This document shows positions 51,069 to 64,000 of a stretch of DNA of 64,000 nt, piece by piece. This DNA is from Tetrahymena thermophila SB210 (lineage: Eukaryota; Ciliophora; Oligohymenophorea; Hymenostomatida; Tetrahymenidae). A program made the translations under genes and the position numbers. How positions within the stretch are numbered: the first letter of the stretch is position 1; the number at the start of each line of letters is the position of its first letter. The stretch lies in assembly GCF_000189635.1 (NCBI RefSeq), contig NW_002476228.1:62001-126000 (forward strand), read 5' to 3'. The notes beneath the pieces were generated by a model. That model was given only the letters and a program-made list of their open reading frames with translations, was not told the origin of the DNA and did no database searches.

Positions 51069-53203
51069 AATAAAGAGAAGCAAAAAATATTTGCGATTAT
51101 ATTAATTTCTATTTGAAAACTAGGATATTTATTTATTTATTTATAAGTAATATATTTTTGTTAAAATTCAACACTTTACTAAATAAATTATTATTAAAAT
51201 AATTAAATTTTTAAAAATGTATTTTTTTATTTTATTTTAATGGATGTAATCTGACTTCAAGAAATTTCTTAGCTTACAAAAGACAATGATCTAGCTCTCT
51301 AATCTGTAACCTATTTATTTAAGGTATTTAAATGATAATTAAATTTACAACAAAATTTTGGTTACATTCTATAAAATTTAATTTACTCTTATTATTGCGT
51401 AAATTATTATTTGCGAATCTAACTATTTGCGATGGTCTCAAATAATAAAATTGTACTAAAAAAATTAAATACTTCAGAAAATATTGATATGAGCTTACAA
51501 TCACATAAACCTTTTAACTCTACTAATTTGAAATACAAACTCACTCTTGTTATAGTTAATTTTTGCATTACTAAAATTTATTCAATTAAATTATTTTAAA
51601 TTTTTTGTTAATTTAAAAAATATAAACTAATCTTAATTTATAATATTGTTAAAGTTGAAGAAATATTTAAATATTTCATCATCTAACTTTGTTTTATTAA
51701 ATAATAATATTTGTTTACTGAATAGATATTTTCCTAAATTATTTTATAAAATATCAAATAATACATAAAATCTTAGTGATAGATAGTAAGTAATATTAAT
51801 AATTTTTTGCAAAAAGCATTCAAAATAAGCTATTTGAAATATTTAAATTAATACAAATATATTATTTTTTTCTTGACTAATAAAATATTTTTTTGTATAA
51901 TCAGAGTTCTTTTCTAAATAAAATAAATTTAATCAATTTTATTTATTTTTTTTTTTTTAATTAAAATTATGCTTAATTTTATAAAAATTTTATTGATAAT
52001 CCTATTGCTTTATTCGTCTGAATACCGTAGCCTCTCAGTAATTAAGACTTAATCACCTTCTTTACAATTTTGGTTGTTATTAATATATAGAAGAATTAAA
52101 GAAAGTTTTTTTTATAAAAAGTGTTGGGTTTAAAGAAAACTTGCAATTGGAGAAATCCTTATTATTTTAATTTTGTATTTATTTTTTAGATGATAAAAAT
52201 GAACTATAAAGTAAATTGATTAGGAATAAAAAATAATTGGAATGGAGAGTCGTAAAAGAAAATTGATATATCTATTTATAAAAAAATGAAACATTTAATG
52301 AAAATTATTGATTTACATTAAAATAATAAAAAACTAAAATGATAGTCAGCCTAATTCAAATAATAAATTTTTAATTAAATAATGGTTTTTATTATTACAT
52401 AAAATTATGATAAATAAATGATAATATATATATTATTTTATTAATGAAGAAATTTTATATTGGCTTTCACTAAATTTTTATTGGTTATCCTTTGTGAAAA
52501 ATGGAATTTATCAAATCTAATAAGTAATAGTAAAGTTTTCCTTAATTTTACATTTAGTTTATGAAAATCGTTTTAGTTGTATTTTATTAAAATAATTTTC
52601 TATGTCTATCTATTTTTACAATTACTTATATAGTATTTACTTTATAAAAAACTAAATATTATATGACTTCTTACTAAAGTGAAATATTTAAATGATTGGT
52701 TTACTTACTTTTTAAAAGATTCAAATACTATCATTTATTTGTTAACAAAAATCTTTTATATTATTTGATAATTTATATTTTATCTAAATATATTAATAAA
52801 TTAAAATAAATTTATCATTTAGTATTAGATTGAAAATTTTAGATGTTGAAGTTTATTGATTGAGTTATTGATTATAAAAATGTTTAGAAATAGATAGAAA
52901 ATTTGACATTTTATAAAATCTAAAAATGTATATATATATATATTAATTTTATAATGAGATAATTATTCTTTTTCTAATTGAATGTATTTCCTAAATTCTA
53001 TTAAATTTTGAAAATTGGTCTTTAATAAAATTGTATAACAGAAATATATTAAGTTAATAAAGTCAATCAATATATGAACAAATTTTTCAGATTCTAAAAA
53101 CTTATTAAATTAAGTCAATTAATTTTCTTTTATTTTATTATAATTAATTAAGTTTTGAACTTTAAGTCAATATTATTCTTAAAATAATTAACAGAGGAAT
53201 TCA
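51069..53203. other. Intergenic, 2.1 kb, AT-rich, nothing recognised
   Basis: 5' flank of the minus-strand ABCG gene and long AT-rich spacer. Short TA runs (52931-52943) occur. No coding frame with ciliate composition and no RNA gene was seen. Confidence 0.55.
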
Positions 53204-53256
53204 CCAAGTAACCTAACTTATTTAAATAAAATGTACTAGAATTAATATTAGCAACC

Positions 53257-53463
53257 TCAATAATAGTATGGCTATAATTAAGGATAGTAAGGATAATAAT
53301 ACAGTTAAGCATACTAGCAATAACCTTACTAATAGTAATAAGGAAGTCCTTACTAACAATAATAAAACTATCCATAAGGATATGGAGCTTAATAATAAGC
53401 ATACTAATAGTAATAATAAGGCTATGCATAATAATAAGGATACCCTGCATAGAATTAGCAATA
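53257..53463 (-). other. Tyr/Gln/Pro-rich open segment, possible exon or gene fragment
   Basis: On the minus strand, a ciliate-code frame from an AG acceptor-like site (53464) to TGA at 53257-53259 reads 68 residues of low complexity: motifs such as GYPYYYAQPYYYYQYAYYQ and APYPYGQ. Gln is coded by TAA and TAG, Tyr by TAT and TAC. That composition resembles Y/Q/P-rich tails of ciliate RNA-binding or scaffold proteins. There is no ATG in frame and no clear upstream exon before the neighbouring plus-strand gene, so it may be a fragment. The same repeat words leave other frames open on both strands, so coding status is unproven. Confidence 0.35.
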
Positions 53464-53625
53464 CTATCAAGAAGATTATGATAGTTTGCAGTAATATTAA
53501 GATAATTTCAATAGTGTTTAGCCTAGAACTCGTTTAGAAAGAGTAATTCTTTTAGATATAATAAATAAAATATTTATACATTAATCACTCACTAACCTAA
53601 TTTAATTTTATTATTAAAGGAAGCT

Positions 53626-54487
53626 ATGAAAGATAAAGAATCTATAGAAAAAACTAGAATCAATTAGAGAGGTAAAATATATTAAAATTAATATGCCTAA
53701 CATTCAATAATGTTTAACTAACAAAAAATTTAGTTGGATATGAAACTAGAAATACTGATGTAAAACAACTTCTTCATAATCCTGATCCAAAATCCACTTT
53801 GTTTATTCCAGGTATGAAGATTTTCAAGTTAAACAAATAATAAAATTTATTTTAATAAAGAAAACTAGAGATTTGATAAAGATTTTAGCGTTTTTGATAA
53901 ACAGTAGAGAGATTAAAGATTCGCAACTAAAGAAGTCGCTTTAGAAAAACATAGAATTGAGGCTTTAGAAAGAGAGTCAAAAAGATGGGAGTAAATGGAA
54001 AACTAAGTAAATAAAGAATAAGTTAAAAGACAATTTTAAGCAGAAGTGTTAAAAGCTGGAAAAAGAAATACTAATGGGTAAAAAATAAATATCTATTTTT
54101 TAATAGTTAAAGAATAAATTAATTTTTTAAATATAGTATGCCATTTAATCCTATAACTCTAGAATATGAAAAAAGTAGTGCTGGTGATTCATTAAAAAAG
54201 AGAGATGAAATGGCTAAAGTTAGAGGATATGTTAGGGCAGAAAATTTAGATACTAGAAGTAATTGTGGCTACAATATTTTAACAGGTATTATTCAAAACA
54301 AAAAATATTTTTATTTACAATTTATACATTAAAATTAATAGGTGAATAAAGAATTGGAGTTGAATATTTAGTACCTAATCATCTAAGAGATGACTACAAA
54401 ACTAAAGTAGATTTAAAGAATGAATTTTATAGCATCAAATATAAAGGTGAATAGCAAAATTAATAAAACTAAAATAAATATTATTGA
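53626..54487 (+). CDS. Conserved hypothetical protein, 211 aa, 5 exons
   Basis: Seen: exons 53626-53671, 53734-53811, 53861-54077, 54137-54285 and 54342-54487 stay in frame. The middle is charged and helical (FATKEVALEKHRIEALERES followed by KRWEQMENQ). The C-terminal block MPFNPITLEYEKSSAGDSLK, VRGYVRAENLDTRSNCGYNI and LTGEQRIGVEYLVP looks strongly conserved, with the 'NP-Y...G...AENLD-RSN-YNI-TGE' pattern of small proteins found in flagellated protists. I infer a possible cilium or axoneme association, but I cannot name the family. No signal peptide or membrane helix. The start is the first ATG after an AG-rich stretch; an upstream exon cannot be excluded because TTAAAG just before it could serve as an acceptor. 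Confidence 0.75.
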
Positions 54488-55006
54488 AAAGTATGATTTT
54501 ATAGAGATTAATAAAATTAAATTGTGTTTATCGTTTTTTTAAAATTAAATTTTAAAAAAGGAATTAAAACATATAAATAACTTAATTTGTTAATACTTTA
54601 TGAATAAATATATAAATAAATAGCATTAATTTGTAAATACTTAATTACTTTTGTCTCATTTACTATAAATTAACTTATTTTAAAACTTATTTTGGAATAA
54701 ATTAAAAAAAATATTAAAACCTTTTTTATATTTTTGTTGCAATTTTTTATTTTCTATCTAAAAGTATATAAAAATATTGAATACATTAAATAGAATTGAA
54801 TATTTTTATAATAAATAAATAAAATTTATATTTTTATTTGAATTAATATTTAGACCAACATAGAATAAACAAAAATATTTAATGGTTTTTTTTATTAATA
54901 TGGATTTGCAGATTTTAATTGATAAAAATTTTTATTATAGTTATTATCAGTTTAATATTTTTAAATATCTTAAAAATGTTTTGATAGTTACAAAAATCGA
55001 TTGATA
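54488..55006. other. Convergent intergenic region
   Basis: About 520 bp between the 3' ends of the plus-strand hypothetical gene and the minus-strand tetraspanin-like gene. AT-rich, nothing recognised. Confidence 0.55.
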
Positions 55007-55825
55007 TCAATAATAATTACTATGATGTAAAGAATCATTAGAATCATTTTACTCATTTATTTGAGAAATACCCCTCTTGACTTATAAATATTTAAGTTTT
55101 TTTATAATATAAACAACTACTATTAAGTAACTCATTTCAAAAATTGTCATAACTATTGTTCCTAAAAAGAATACTTTACTATATTCAACTTCTATTTGAT
55201 ATTAATTCAGAGTATCACAATTATTTTTATCATCAGAATTTTCAGGATTCTGGCTAAGTTAATTTTAGCAATACTAATATGCAGCTGTTTTAACAAAAGT
55301 TTGAATTGCTTAAGAAATTTCAAGCTTGCTATCAAACTATTATTACACAGAGTTGCATTCGTGTTACTAAGCTTCAGACGAAAAATCTGAAGTACTCAAA
55401 AGCCATTTTCCATTAAAATATGGATGACAGATAGCATTACTACAATATACATTTTGTTGTAAAGAAATTATAAAAAAGATCATGAAAACTATTTGAGCAA
55501 AGCAACATATTCCAATTAATTTATATATTTATCTTCTTTGTTTGGATTTGTCTTAAAAAAAATTGTATATAGAAAGTACAATAGATACCATGACTAATAT
55601 TATTAAAACTATGAATGATTTACTGCAATTCATTTAAAAAGTTATCCAAGCTTCAACAAATATGAAAATCATAAACATTAAGTGAAAACCGTTTATAAGC
55701 TACATCCACCATTTTCCTTTTTGGTAAGAAGAGAGCTCAATTTCTATTTATTCTGATATATCATAAGAATATAAGATATCAGAATCATTTATTTAATCTG
55801 CACTTAAAATAGGTCTTTCATTCAT
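55007..55825 (-). CDS. Four-helix membrane protein, tetraspanin-like
   Basis: Seen: a single minus-strand exon, ATG 55825 to TGA 55007, 272 aa, hidden from standard-code searches by 24 or so in-frame TAA/TAG. Hydrophobic helices: LINGFHLMFMIFIFVEAWI (about 44-64), FIVLIILVMVSIVLSIYNFF (70-90), IGICCFAQIVFMIFFIISL (103-121) and VFFLGTIVMTIFEMSYLIVV (219-238). Between helices 3 and 4 lies a loop of nearly 100 residues with Cys at NVYCSNAIC, HECNSV, QYCQNQ and NNCDTL, suited to disulfides. The layout (short loop, large Cys-containing loop, short polar tails) is that of tetraspanins. A classical CCG motif is absent, so membership is inferred. Likely a plasma- or vesicle-membrane organiser. Confidence 0.75.
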
Positions 55826-57238
55826 ATTTTTTTAACAGCTCCTATTTATTTTATCTTTGATTATTTGATCGTAGCTTTAACGATATATATATATATATTT
55901 ATAATAACAATTATCTTTTAATAAAAAAGTCTAAACATGCAATTAATATTATTTCTGAATAAATATATTGATGTAATATCTAATTATTTTTATTTTATAT
56001 TAGAAAAATACCTAAATCTGTATTAATTCTGATAAAAGCTAAAAACGAAAGTATTTAGACAAATATTCTTCATAAATAAAATAGATTTTTTATTTGGTTA
56101 AAACCTGAATTAATTAATCTTTATCTAAATGAATCTATTTTTTTTATTTATAAATCATTATATAATTTATAAATAAAAATTAAAAACACCATCAATAAAT
56201 AACTAACTGCACATTTAAATACTGTATCTATAAAATTAATTTTAAGAGAAAATCAAATTAAAATTGAAATAGTTAAATTTTATTTATATTTTTTTTAGAT
56301 TTATGAAATTTGTTACATAATGGAAACATTTTCTATTTTTTTATTTATTAAATAAGAAAAATATGATATAAAAAATAAAGAGAGTAAAATAAGAAGACTA
56401 CAATTTATATTTCTATGTTTGTGTTTATGATTTAAAAATAAATATTTGTTTTATAAAAATTCAGGTAAATAATAAATCAATTAAATATTTTGTTAAATTA
56501 GTAATCTGAAATAATAACATTTTGAACCCTTATATATTCAAATTACAATGAAATTTGATATTTATTTGTTATTTAATAAATCTATATAACAATTCTTATT
56601 GATTAAAAATTTAAATGTAAGCAAAGAAAAAAATAATCATAGTATATAAATTTTGCAGTTAAAGCAAATTAATATTTATTATTATATAATTAAGCAACTT
56701 TTAGTATAATTAGCATAGAATTTACAAAGTTTTACTTCATAATTTTATTAGATATTTAATATTTTAAAAATGTATTTGTCTCTCATCAATGCTTTAAAAT
56801 GTAAAATCTAATTTCAGCTTTTAAGATAACTATCATTCATTTTTATAGAGGCCTGGAATTTAGGAGGGGATAGTTATTTTTAACTTCTTCAGTGACTGAT
56901 TTATTCAATCTAGTTCTCCTTTTAAATGATGCTGTTTGTTTTGATATGAATGAAAAATTTTGAAAAGAAATAAAAAATAAACGATTATTTAGATAGTTAG
57001 ATTACTAAAATTCATTTAAACAAAAATAAAAGAAAAAAAGAAAAGCTTTTTTATTAATCTGGTGATACAAAGAAGACTTTATAATAAATACATATTAATC
57101 TGTAAATCAAAAAAATTATTAATAAATACAATAAATAGAACATATATTTTAATAGGAAAGGTAATAGTGAAATCAAAAAAAAAAAAAGAAAAACAGAAAA
57201 AAGGAGTACTTAATAAAAAATAATAAAGCAAATAAAAA
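55826..57238. other. Divergent intergenic region, 1.4 kb
   Basis: 5' flanks of the minus-strand tetraspanin-like gene and the plus-strand PAS gene. AT-rich. The segment 56850-56945 is slightly less AT-rich (TTAGGAGGGGATAG) but shows no frame. A poly-A tract (57176-57187) precedes the PAS gene. Confidence 0.5.
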
Positions 57239-60200
57239 ATGTTTATCATGCTTGGCAACCGTGGTAAGGTTGCCTTAGATGAATCCAAATGGGAATAGTT
57301 AGATAGGAAAATAAGAACATCAATATATGCTTTGATGCATGATTTACTGCAAGCTAACTCTGTCTCGCCACTCATCTATAAGTTGCTTTTATTGATAGAA
57401 GGTATACAAATTGCCTATTATTCAATTAATCCAACATTTGGATACTTATGGAGCAGCGGAATCACTAATGTATTGTAGTAGGCACTCAAATACTTTTAAT
57501 TCAATGGTAGCATATAAAATATCGATTAAAGCGTAAAATTATTATTATACAAACTGAATATAAATTGAATTTTAACTTCTTCATTAAATTTAATTCTTCC
57601 TTTGATTCTAACTAAACAAAAGTATATAGAAATAGTAGAGCTTAAGTAATATAAAATAGTAATAAAACGAAATTTACTAAAATGTAACAAAAAAATGAAA
57701 AATATACAAAAAATCTATCATAAAATATATAAAAAGCATGATTATTATTACGTCTATCACAAAAGAATTATAAAACAAATTACATTTTAAAACAATTAAA
57801 GTTTTTTCTACTCAGTAATTTTTTTAATTTCTTAAAATAGATATTTTTAACGATACTATACATAGTCTTCATCATTCAAGTTATTGGCATAGTTTTGTTC
57901 ATTTATCAATTGTTAAGGGCTTCTTAAAAAAACAAGAAATCTTCAACTTTCTCTTCATACGTAACGAAACTCCTTTCTATTTACGGCATTTTAATCAACA
58001 CAATAGCTTTTATACCTTTCTTTAACATATTTATCTAAACGTTATACTGCAGCACAAGCATTCAAACTGGATAGAATCTAAATTGTTATAATGGAATTTA
58101 TTTTGTACACTTCAGTTTGGCAGTATTAGGAATGATTTTACTCTTACTTTTTACAGTTCTCTTTTTAAGATTGTATATTGATTTGAACCCTTGTTCTACT
58201 CTTCCTTTTGCTCAGCCATAATCTTAAACTAGTTTAGTAAGAACAGGTAATTTTTTAGCTTTGCCTTTCAATTTGTTAATATTAATAAAAATACAAGAAA
58301 TCTTAACTACCCTTTATTGAGTAAAACAAGCTCGCAGTATTTAATTATTTATTTATTCATTCGAAGAAGATTAAAATAAAAAAATTCCATATTACTGAAT
58401 AAAATATTTTTTGAATTGAATTCATAAAATATTATTTTATTTATCATTTACAATAAAAAGTTTAAACTTTACATTTTTTTTTTAAGTTTTAAAGATTCTT
58501 TTGCCAATGTATACTACATTCGATCCTAATGCAAATATTGCAAAACCTTTTATTGTTTGCATGGCTTTGTATTAGCTTTTGGTTTTAGGATATAGATATA
58601 TATCAGCTCCTTTATATAACAGAAGCGTATAGCAATTATCATGCATCATAGATGTATGTTGCTTTTGGATAAGTTGTGCATCTTTTATTTGTGCTTTGAT
58701 AGATGCTGGATCAGTTGGTATTCTATATATGATAATAGGAGCACCTTTTATATCTGTCACTTACTTGATGATTATAAACTACAGATATAACCAACTAATG
58801 TCATATTAAGTCAAAAATTTTAAAAAAGAAAACGATCTTGAATTATACATAAATGTGCTTATCAATTTAATAGAAAATAGGGATAAACCTAATGAGCGTA
58901 TTTAATTAGAAGGTGTCATTAAATATCATGCAAAGAATTGCTCAAAAACTGCAGATTCGTGCAATTGCTAACAATTAATTCTTGACAAGGAAGACGATAA
59001 TAATGGTGGAGGTGGCAATTCATCTCAAGGCCATAAAAAATGGTATCTCTTTCTTAGGAATATCTTATAAGATGGTTTTGAAAAGTTTCAAAAAAGCTCG
59101 CGTTTACATTTACTTCATGCATATATTCAGCAGGGAAAGCTTTAAAATAAATTTAAGGCTCTTTTCGAACTGATGATTACAGAAGAATAAAAACCTAATC
59201 TCTAAGAAGAATTCTCCATTTACAGATACAAGCATTTAATAGAAGAAGAACTTATAGAAGGTGACCTACGTGGTTAGGAAAATAAGGGAATTGAGGTTAA
59301 CAATATTGTAACTTTCTAAAACAAGCTTGTTGTCTTTTTGAATGCTATCGAAAAATCTGTCAGCTTCCATCTTGAATTTTGGAATAAACTATTAGAAGAG
59401 CAACCTGATATTTAGAAACTTTTGTAATTAGGTTCTAAAATCACAAATACTGTTGAAAATACTTCAGATTTGTTTGAGTAGCTTTAGGAAATGAATCCGA
59501 ATCATATCAAATGTCTTGAAATTTATGGTAATTTCCTCAAAGAAATAGTTAACGATGAACAAGAAGGTGTTAGAGTTATTGAAAAGGCTGAATATGTTAG
59601 CAAGAGTAATTAGGCAAATAAGTAATTTGTTGATACTGAAAAAATAAAATATGGAGAAAATTCTAACACTTGTATTATCACTGTTTCTGGTAACTTGAAT
59701 TCAGTTGGTATTGTAACAAATTCTAATAATGAAGTTTTTAGGTAATAATTGGCCATTCATTACAAATTATTAAAATATCTTTATTTATTTATTAATTGAT
59801 CAATCTATTGATTATCATCAATGAAGTTTTATTTTTAAAAATATTTCTTATAAATAAAGAATGCTAGGTTTCTAAAAAAATGAAATTATAGATTAGAATA
59901 TTAGCAAGATTATGCCTAGAGTTTATGGAAATCTTCATGACTCATTCATTCACAGATATTTAGAGACTTCAGAAAGCAGAGTCATTGGTGTAGAAAGATC
60001 AGTTATGTGCTTAAATAAGTAAGGATACATAGTTCCTTGTACTCTTATGATTAAGGTATTACCAAATCTTGATGATGGTATTCAAATAGTTGGTTTCTTG
60101 AAAGAAATTGAAAACTAGGACATTAAAAGCTAGTTAGACAGAGAAGAAGTAGTTCATTACTTGATTTATAGGTATGATTTACTTACTATTTACTTTTTTT

Positions 60201-63200
60201 ATTGATGAACTTTCATATTCAAATAATAGAGATGACAATTAATAGATTCAAGGTATTTCTGAAACTTGTCATGAATACTTTGGCATTCCTGCCCAACTTA
60301 TTTAAGGTAACACAGCTAATTCACCTGATTTTACTATAGATTCTATTGCTCCAGCCATAGTAGACGTTTAAAATTTGACAGATCTCAAATCTCCTTAAGG
60401 AATGGTTGTCTAAATAGATACAACTTATATTCAATAAAACTTTTTAATAGATGAAGAAGAGTTTGAAAACGATGAGTAATATGAATAAGAAGCTGACTAT
60501 AACGATGGACAATAAAATGGTAATTATGGTACAACTGGAGGAAGTCCATAAAAAAAATCAAGATTCAGAGTTGCCAATATTAGAGTCAATTTGATTGAAG
60601 AATAGGAATTTGGAGATGGAGTAAAAGTCAATGTTATAAAATTTATTGAAGTTGATAAAAACGATGAAAACCTTTACTAGTAAAAGTCTGCAGACATTCA
60701 AAATATGGAAAATCTTAAGACCACTTAAAAGCAAACCATGCAATAAGAAGAAGACAAACACTCAAATATGGTAAGTTAAACAAAGTTTTTTGATTTAGAT
60801 CTTTAAATACTAACTTTTTGCATAAAATAGGATAATTAGGATTATGAAGAAGAGGGATCAAATGTATCAGGAACTTCTGCAAATGATGAAATGAGATAGC
60901 TAAAAGATTTTAAAGCTATGATATCAGAAAAAACAGTTCCTAAATCTATTAAAATTCTAACAAGAACAGTCTTCATTTTAATTCTCATTTTGATTGCTTT
61001 ATCAGGTTATGATTTAGGTTTTAAATTGACAAATAAGAGCGATGTTAACGAGGCTATAAATGCTATTTACTACGGTTACTTAAATCCCACTCTCATGGAA
61101 GAAGTTAATTACTATACAAGAATGCTTTAGATGCTTGGAAAGTAAATTTTTATATTTTTCAAGTTTTCATAATTTAAACATTTTTTTAAATCTAAAAAGT
61201 TATTTTTATGGATTAACACCAGGCACATCCACTGCATCTAATATAAACGATGGAACAAATAATGTTTTAGAATTCTAAGCTTAAGTAAAATTATTTATTA
61301 TTATTTAAAGGTTTTATTCTTACTCATAATTCTTTTTTTATTTTTTGAAATTAATGTTTTTACTTTTCAAAAAGATCTATTTATAATTTTATAAATGAAT
61401 TAAATTAAATTAAGAAAAGAACTTAAAAAAAAAATCATTTTAGCTAATTTTAATTTTAAAATGAGCAATTTTCTTTAATTTAGTTACTATTTTGCTTCTT
61501 TCAATGCAATAGGGAAATAAAAAATTAATAATAATTTTTTCTAATACATAAATTAAAAGCTTGATAATTATGTGACCTAGCTACAAACAAATGTATTTAC
61601 AGTTATTAGATACTAAATATAAATGAACTCGAGAAAATCTAGTGTGCCTGCTGACCCTTAATACACTATTTATTCTTAAACATAGACAGGAACTATAACA
61701 ACTGATTAAAAGCTATTTACAGATGCAATTTTTGCTTTTATTACAGCATCATCTACTCTTAAAAGTGTTGCAGTTTACAATTTTGTGGTAAAATATTTAT
61801 TTTTATTTTTTAATAGGTTTTTAAATTATTTTTTAATAAGATTATTTTTAAAATATTAAAAAAGTTTATAAATATTTAATTAATTTTATTTTTTAAAAAA
61901 ATTAGGACTCAGGTGCATACTATGGTTTAACAACTCCAAATCCAGGATATCAAGAATCTACTTCTAAGAATATTTATTATCTTAGATAAAATGGTTTGTT
62001 TGTATTAAAAGATGCTGCTTATACGATAGCTTAAAATTTTTACAATTTCTATTATAATATGGTTGATGGTTATGTGACAAATTATAGGGTAGTAATGATT
62101 ATTGCAATTATCTTTTTAGTGATTTCATAACTTATATTAATACCTATTGTTTTCAATGTTATTAAAACGAATAACAGAGTACTTTCTCTATTTGGTTATA
62201 TCCCTAACTCTGAAATAAAAGAGTTGGCAATGAAATGCGAACGTTTTATCTAAGATTTCTTGGCTTAAAAAGAAATAGATGAATTAAAAGACGATGATTA
62301 AGCCAAAAATAATGACAACAATTAAAAAAACAATCGTGATGACGAAAATGGCTACGAATTAAATAATGAAGAAGGATCCGAAAATAAGAATGAAGAAAGT
62401 GTTTAAGTTAATCCTTTAAGCAACAATCAGCTCTAGAAGGGAGGAAAGGATCATAAAAAGGATTAAAATTAAGATAAAAAAGATAAAGATAATGATAATG
62501 ATAAGGATAAAAAATAGAATCAAGAAGATTAAGAATATGTCGACTAGCGTGCCTAATAATTGCTAAACTAAAAAGATAATAATAAAAAGCTAGTCATATT
62601 CAAATTTGGTATTATGGCTGCAGTCTTTATTACATACTACGTTGTGCTTTATGTTCTTTCAACTTAATTCATAAGCAACATAGAAAATATATTTGTGCAT
62701 CTTTAATGTGTCTGCCTACGTCCCTCTTATATAAAGTACATTTAATCATTTATTAAAAATACAATTTAAATGATTTTTTTATAATTCTTAAATTAGATAC
62801 CTCTTCATGTATACAATAGAAGATATAGTAGAAATTTAGACAGGAGGAGCTATTGATACATCAACTAATAAATCCTTGCGCACAATATTCTCCAATAATA
62901 TTTACAACAATGAAAATTTGATTCTTAAATCTATTGGTTATTCTTTTCCTTCATAGCTTAGCAGCTATGTATCTCTATTTACCAATGCATAGACTCAAAA
63001 TGTATGTACAGCTATGAGCTCAATTACAGATTAAGATACATGCGGTGCTAATTCTAACTAAATTCTTAAGAGCGGACTTTAGACAGCCATAGTTGCTTAT
63101 GATTTGAGTAACTTACATTTTCTTAAATTATAAAAATTTAAAAATTATATTTAAAACAGAGATGGGAGATTTGATTAGTGCATTTGGTAAAACCCCGTAT

Positions 63201-63626
63201 CCTGCTTATTAAACTGCCACTTTATAATTAACTGGTACAGCTAAATAAACTATTTGGAGAAACACATTAAGAACATTTTTTTCTACTTCTTCAGCAACAT
63301 CAACAGCTGCAGTTATTTTCGCGAATTTACAATAATAAATAGCTTTCTTAAGGCCGGCTTTTGATTAGCTAAATAATTCTCTATTGAATGGAACTTTTAG
63401 TTATCTTAACTATAGGAGCAACACAGAAATTATTATATTCAGTATTTACATCGTGATAATCTTGATAGTTTTTATATTTATTTGGATTCCTTATCTAAAC
63501 GGTTTGAATATAAAAATTTGGAGAACTAAAGGTATGCTCAATATGATACCAATGGACGTCATAAACAAAAACGATTAACTTAAAAACGCATTTACTAACG
63601 GAGAGATACTTCAAGCTGTAAAATGA
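57239..63626 (+). CDS. PAS-domain multi-pass membrane protein, canonical TmcB-like, 11 exons
   Basis: Seen: exons 57239-57532, 57841-58246, 58487-59741, 59860-60171, 60230-60770, 60831-61141, 61200-61284, 61560-61787, 61906-62735, 62797-63107 and 63160-63626 keep frame for 1,679 aa. The N-terminus has the family signature SINPTFGYLWSSGITN..ALKYFQFNG, followed by about ten membrane helices to residue 340. Cytoplasmic linker, then PAS at about 625-740 (NSNNEVFRMLGFQKNEIID, KIMPRVYGNLHDSFIHRYL). Helices near 980, 1210, 1380 and 1615 flank large extracellular loops. The end IKIWRTKGMLNMIPMDVI is the conserved family tail. Known: typical of the ciliate 'tiny macrocysts protein B'-like family. It is more canonical than the three members at the left end, with far more introns. 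ATG 57248, three codons in, is a possible alternative start. Confidence 0.92.
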
Positions 63627-64000
63627 TCAACTTAAAAAATTAGCATACATATTCTACGTTTTTTTAGAGATTCTCTATAATTGGTAATAAATAAATAGGT
63701 AGTTTTCCTTATATAAATATATTATCTTGAAAAAAATTTTCAAAATAGAATAAAATCAATCAATAAACAAATCTTATAAAGCAATATTCATAAATTCACT
63801 TTAATTTGGTTATTTATGCCTAAAGCATAAGTTATAAATCAATAAATTACAGGTAAATTTAATGAATGTTAAATTTAATGTTGTATATTAATTATATTTT
63901 CTTTTTTGTTTCTTTGTTTGTTCAGCTTTAACTTCTATTTCCTTATATAATTTTTTTCCTTTTGCATTTATTTTGTTTATCTTACAAAAAAAATAAAGCA
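63627..64000. other. 3' flank of the last PAS gene
   Basis: AT-rich sequence to the window end. No further gene start was recognised. Confidence 0.5.

Noticed and set aside
53222-53470. Leucine-rich hydrophobic minus-strand ORF and the overlapping plus-strand Asn/Lys ORF
   Set aside because: All follow from one repetitive sequence; the composition of neither resembles proteins here, and the Tyr/Gln/Pro frame is more ciliate-like, though that is also unproven.
1-64000. Treating the genes as pseudogenes because of dozens of TAA/TAG codons
   Set aside because: The codons fall at Gln-like positions in every gene, including ribosomal proteins and the ABC transporter, which shows the ciliate code and not decay.

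Overview
The window is nuclear DNA from a ciliate that reads TAA and TAG as glutamine and uses only TGA as stop. Every long gene runs through dozens of in-frame TAA/TAG codons in otherwise sensible protein. Very AT-rich intergenic DNA, GT...AG introns mostly 45-120 nt (up to 1.5 kb), and relatively wide gene spacing point to Tetrahymena or a close relative rather than Paramecium, whose introns are 20-34 nt. No telomere repeats, rRNA, tRNA or CRISPR were seen. All exon structures here were assembled by hand, by keeping frame across GT...AG introns, so they are predictions.

Left part (1-20.8 kb): three tandem, same-strand paralogues of the ciliate PAS-domain membrane protein family usually named 'tiny macrocysts protein B'-like. 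The first is cut by the window edge. All three share a 199-nt penultimate exon in the same phase and a last exon of 568, 568 and 571 nt. Behind the second gene lie two decayed tandem copies of its own 3' end. A fourth, full-length and more canonical member closes the window (57.2-63.6 kb). These proteins combine an N-terminal membrane region, a cytoplasmic PAS sensor domain and a C-terminal receptor-like part with large loops between membrane helices.

Middle (21-46 kb): an uncharacterised 506-aa protein; on the minus strand a penicillin-binding-protein-type serine peptidase (S11, D-Ala-D-Ala carboxypeptidase-like) with all three active-site motifs, unexpected in a eukaryote without peptidoglycan; ribosomal protein genes RPS13 (uS15) and RPL7A (eL8), with long introns, one carrying a near-perfect hairpin and an H/ACA-like fold; a very large UBR-family E3 ubiquitin ligase with one in-frame TGA; and a 10-exon gene with a SAP-like domain, an RRM-like segment and cysteine clusters.

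Right (46.8-57 kb): on the minus strand an Aha1 N-domain Hsp90 co-chaperone and a 13-exon ABCG half-transporter; then a short conserved plus-strand gene; then a minus-strand four-helix tetraspanin-like protein. The genes look unrelated in function apart from the PAS cluster and the ribosomal pair, as is normal for a ciliate chromosome with single-gene transcription.
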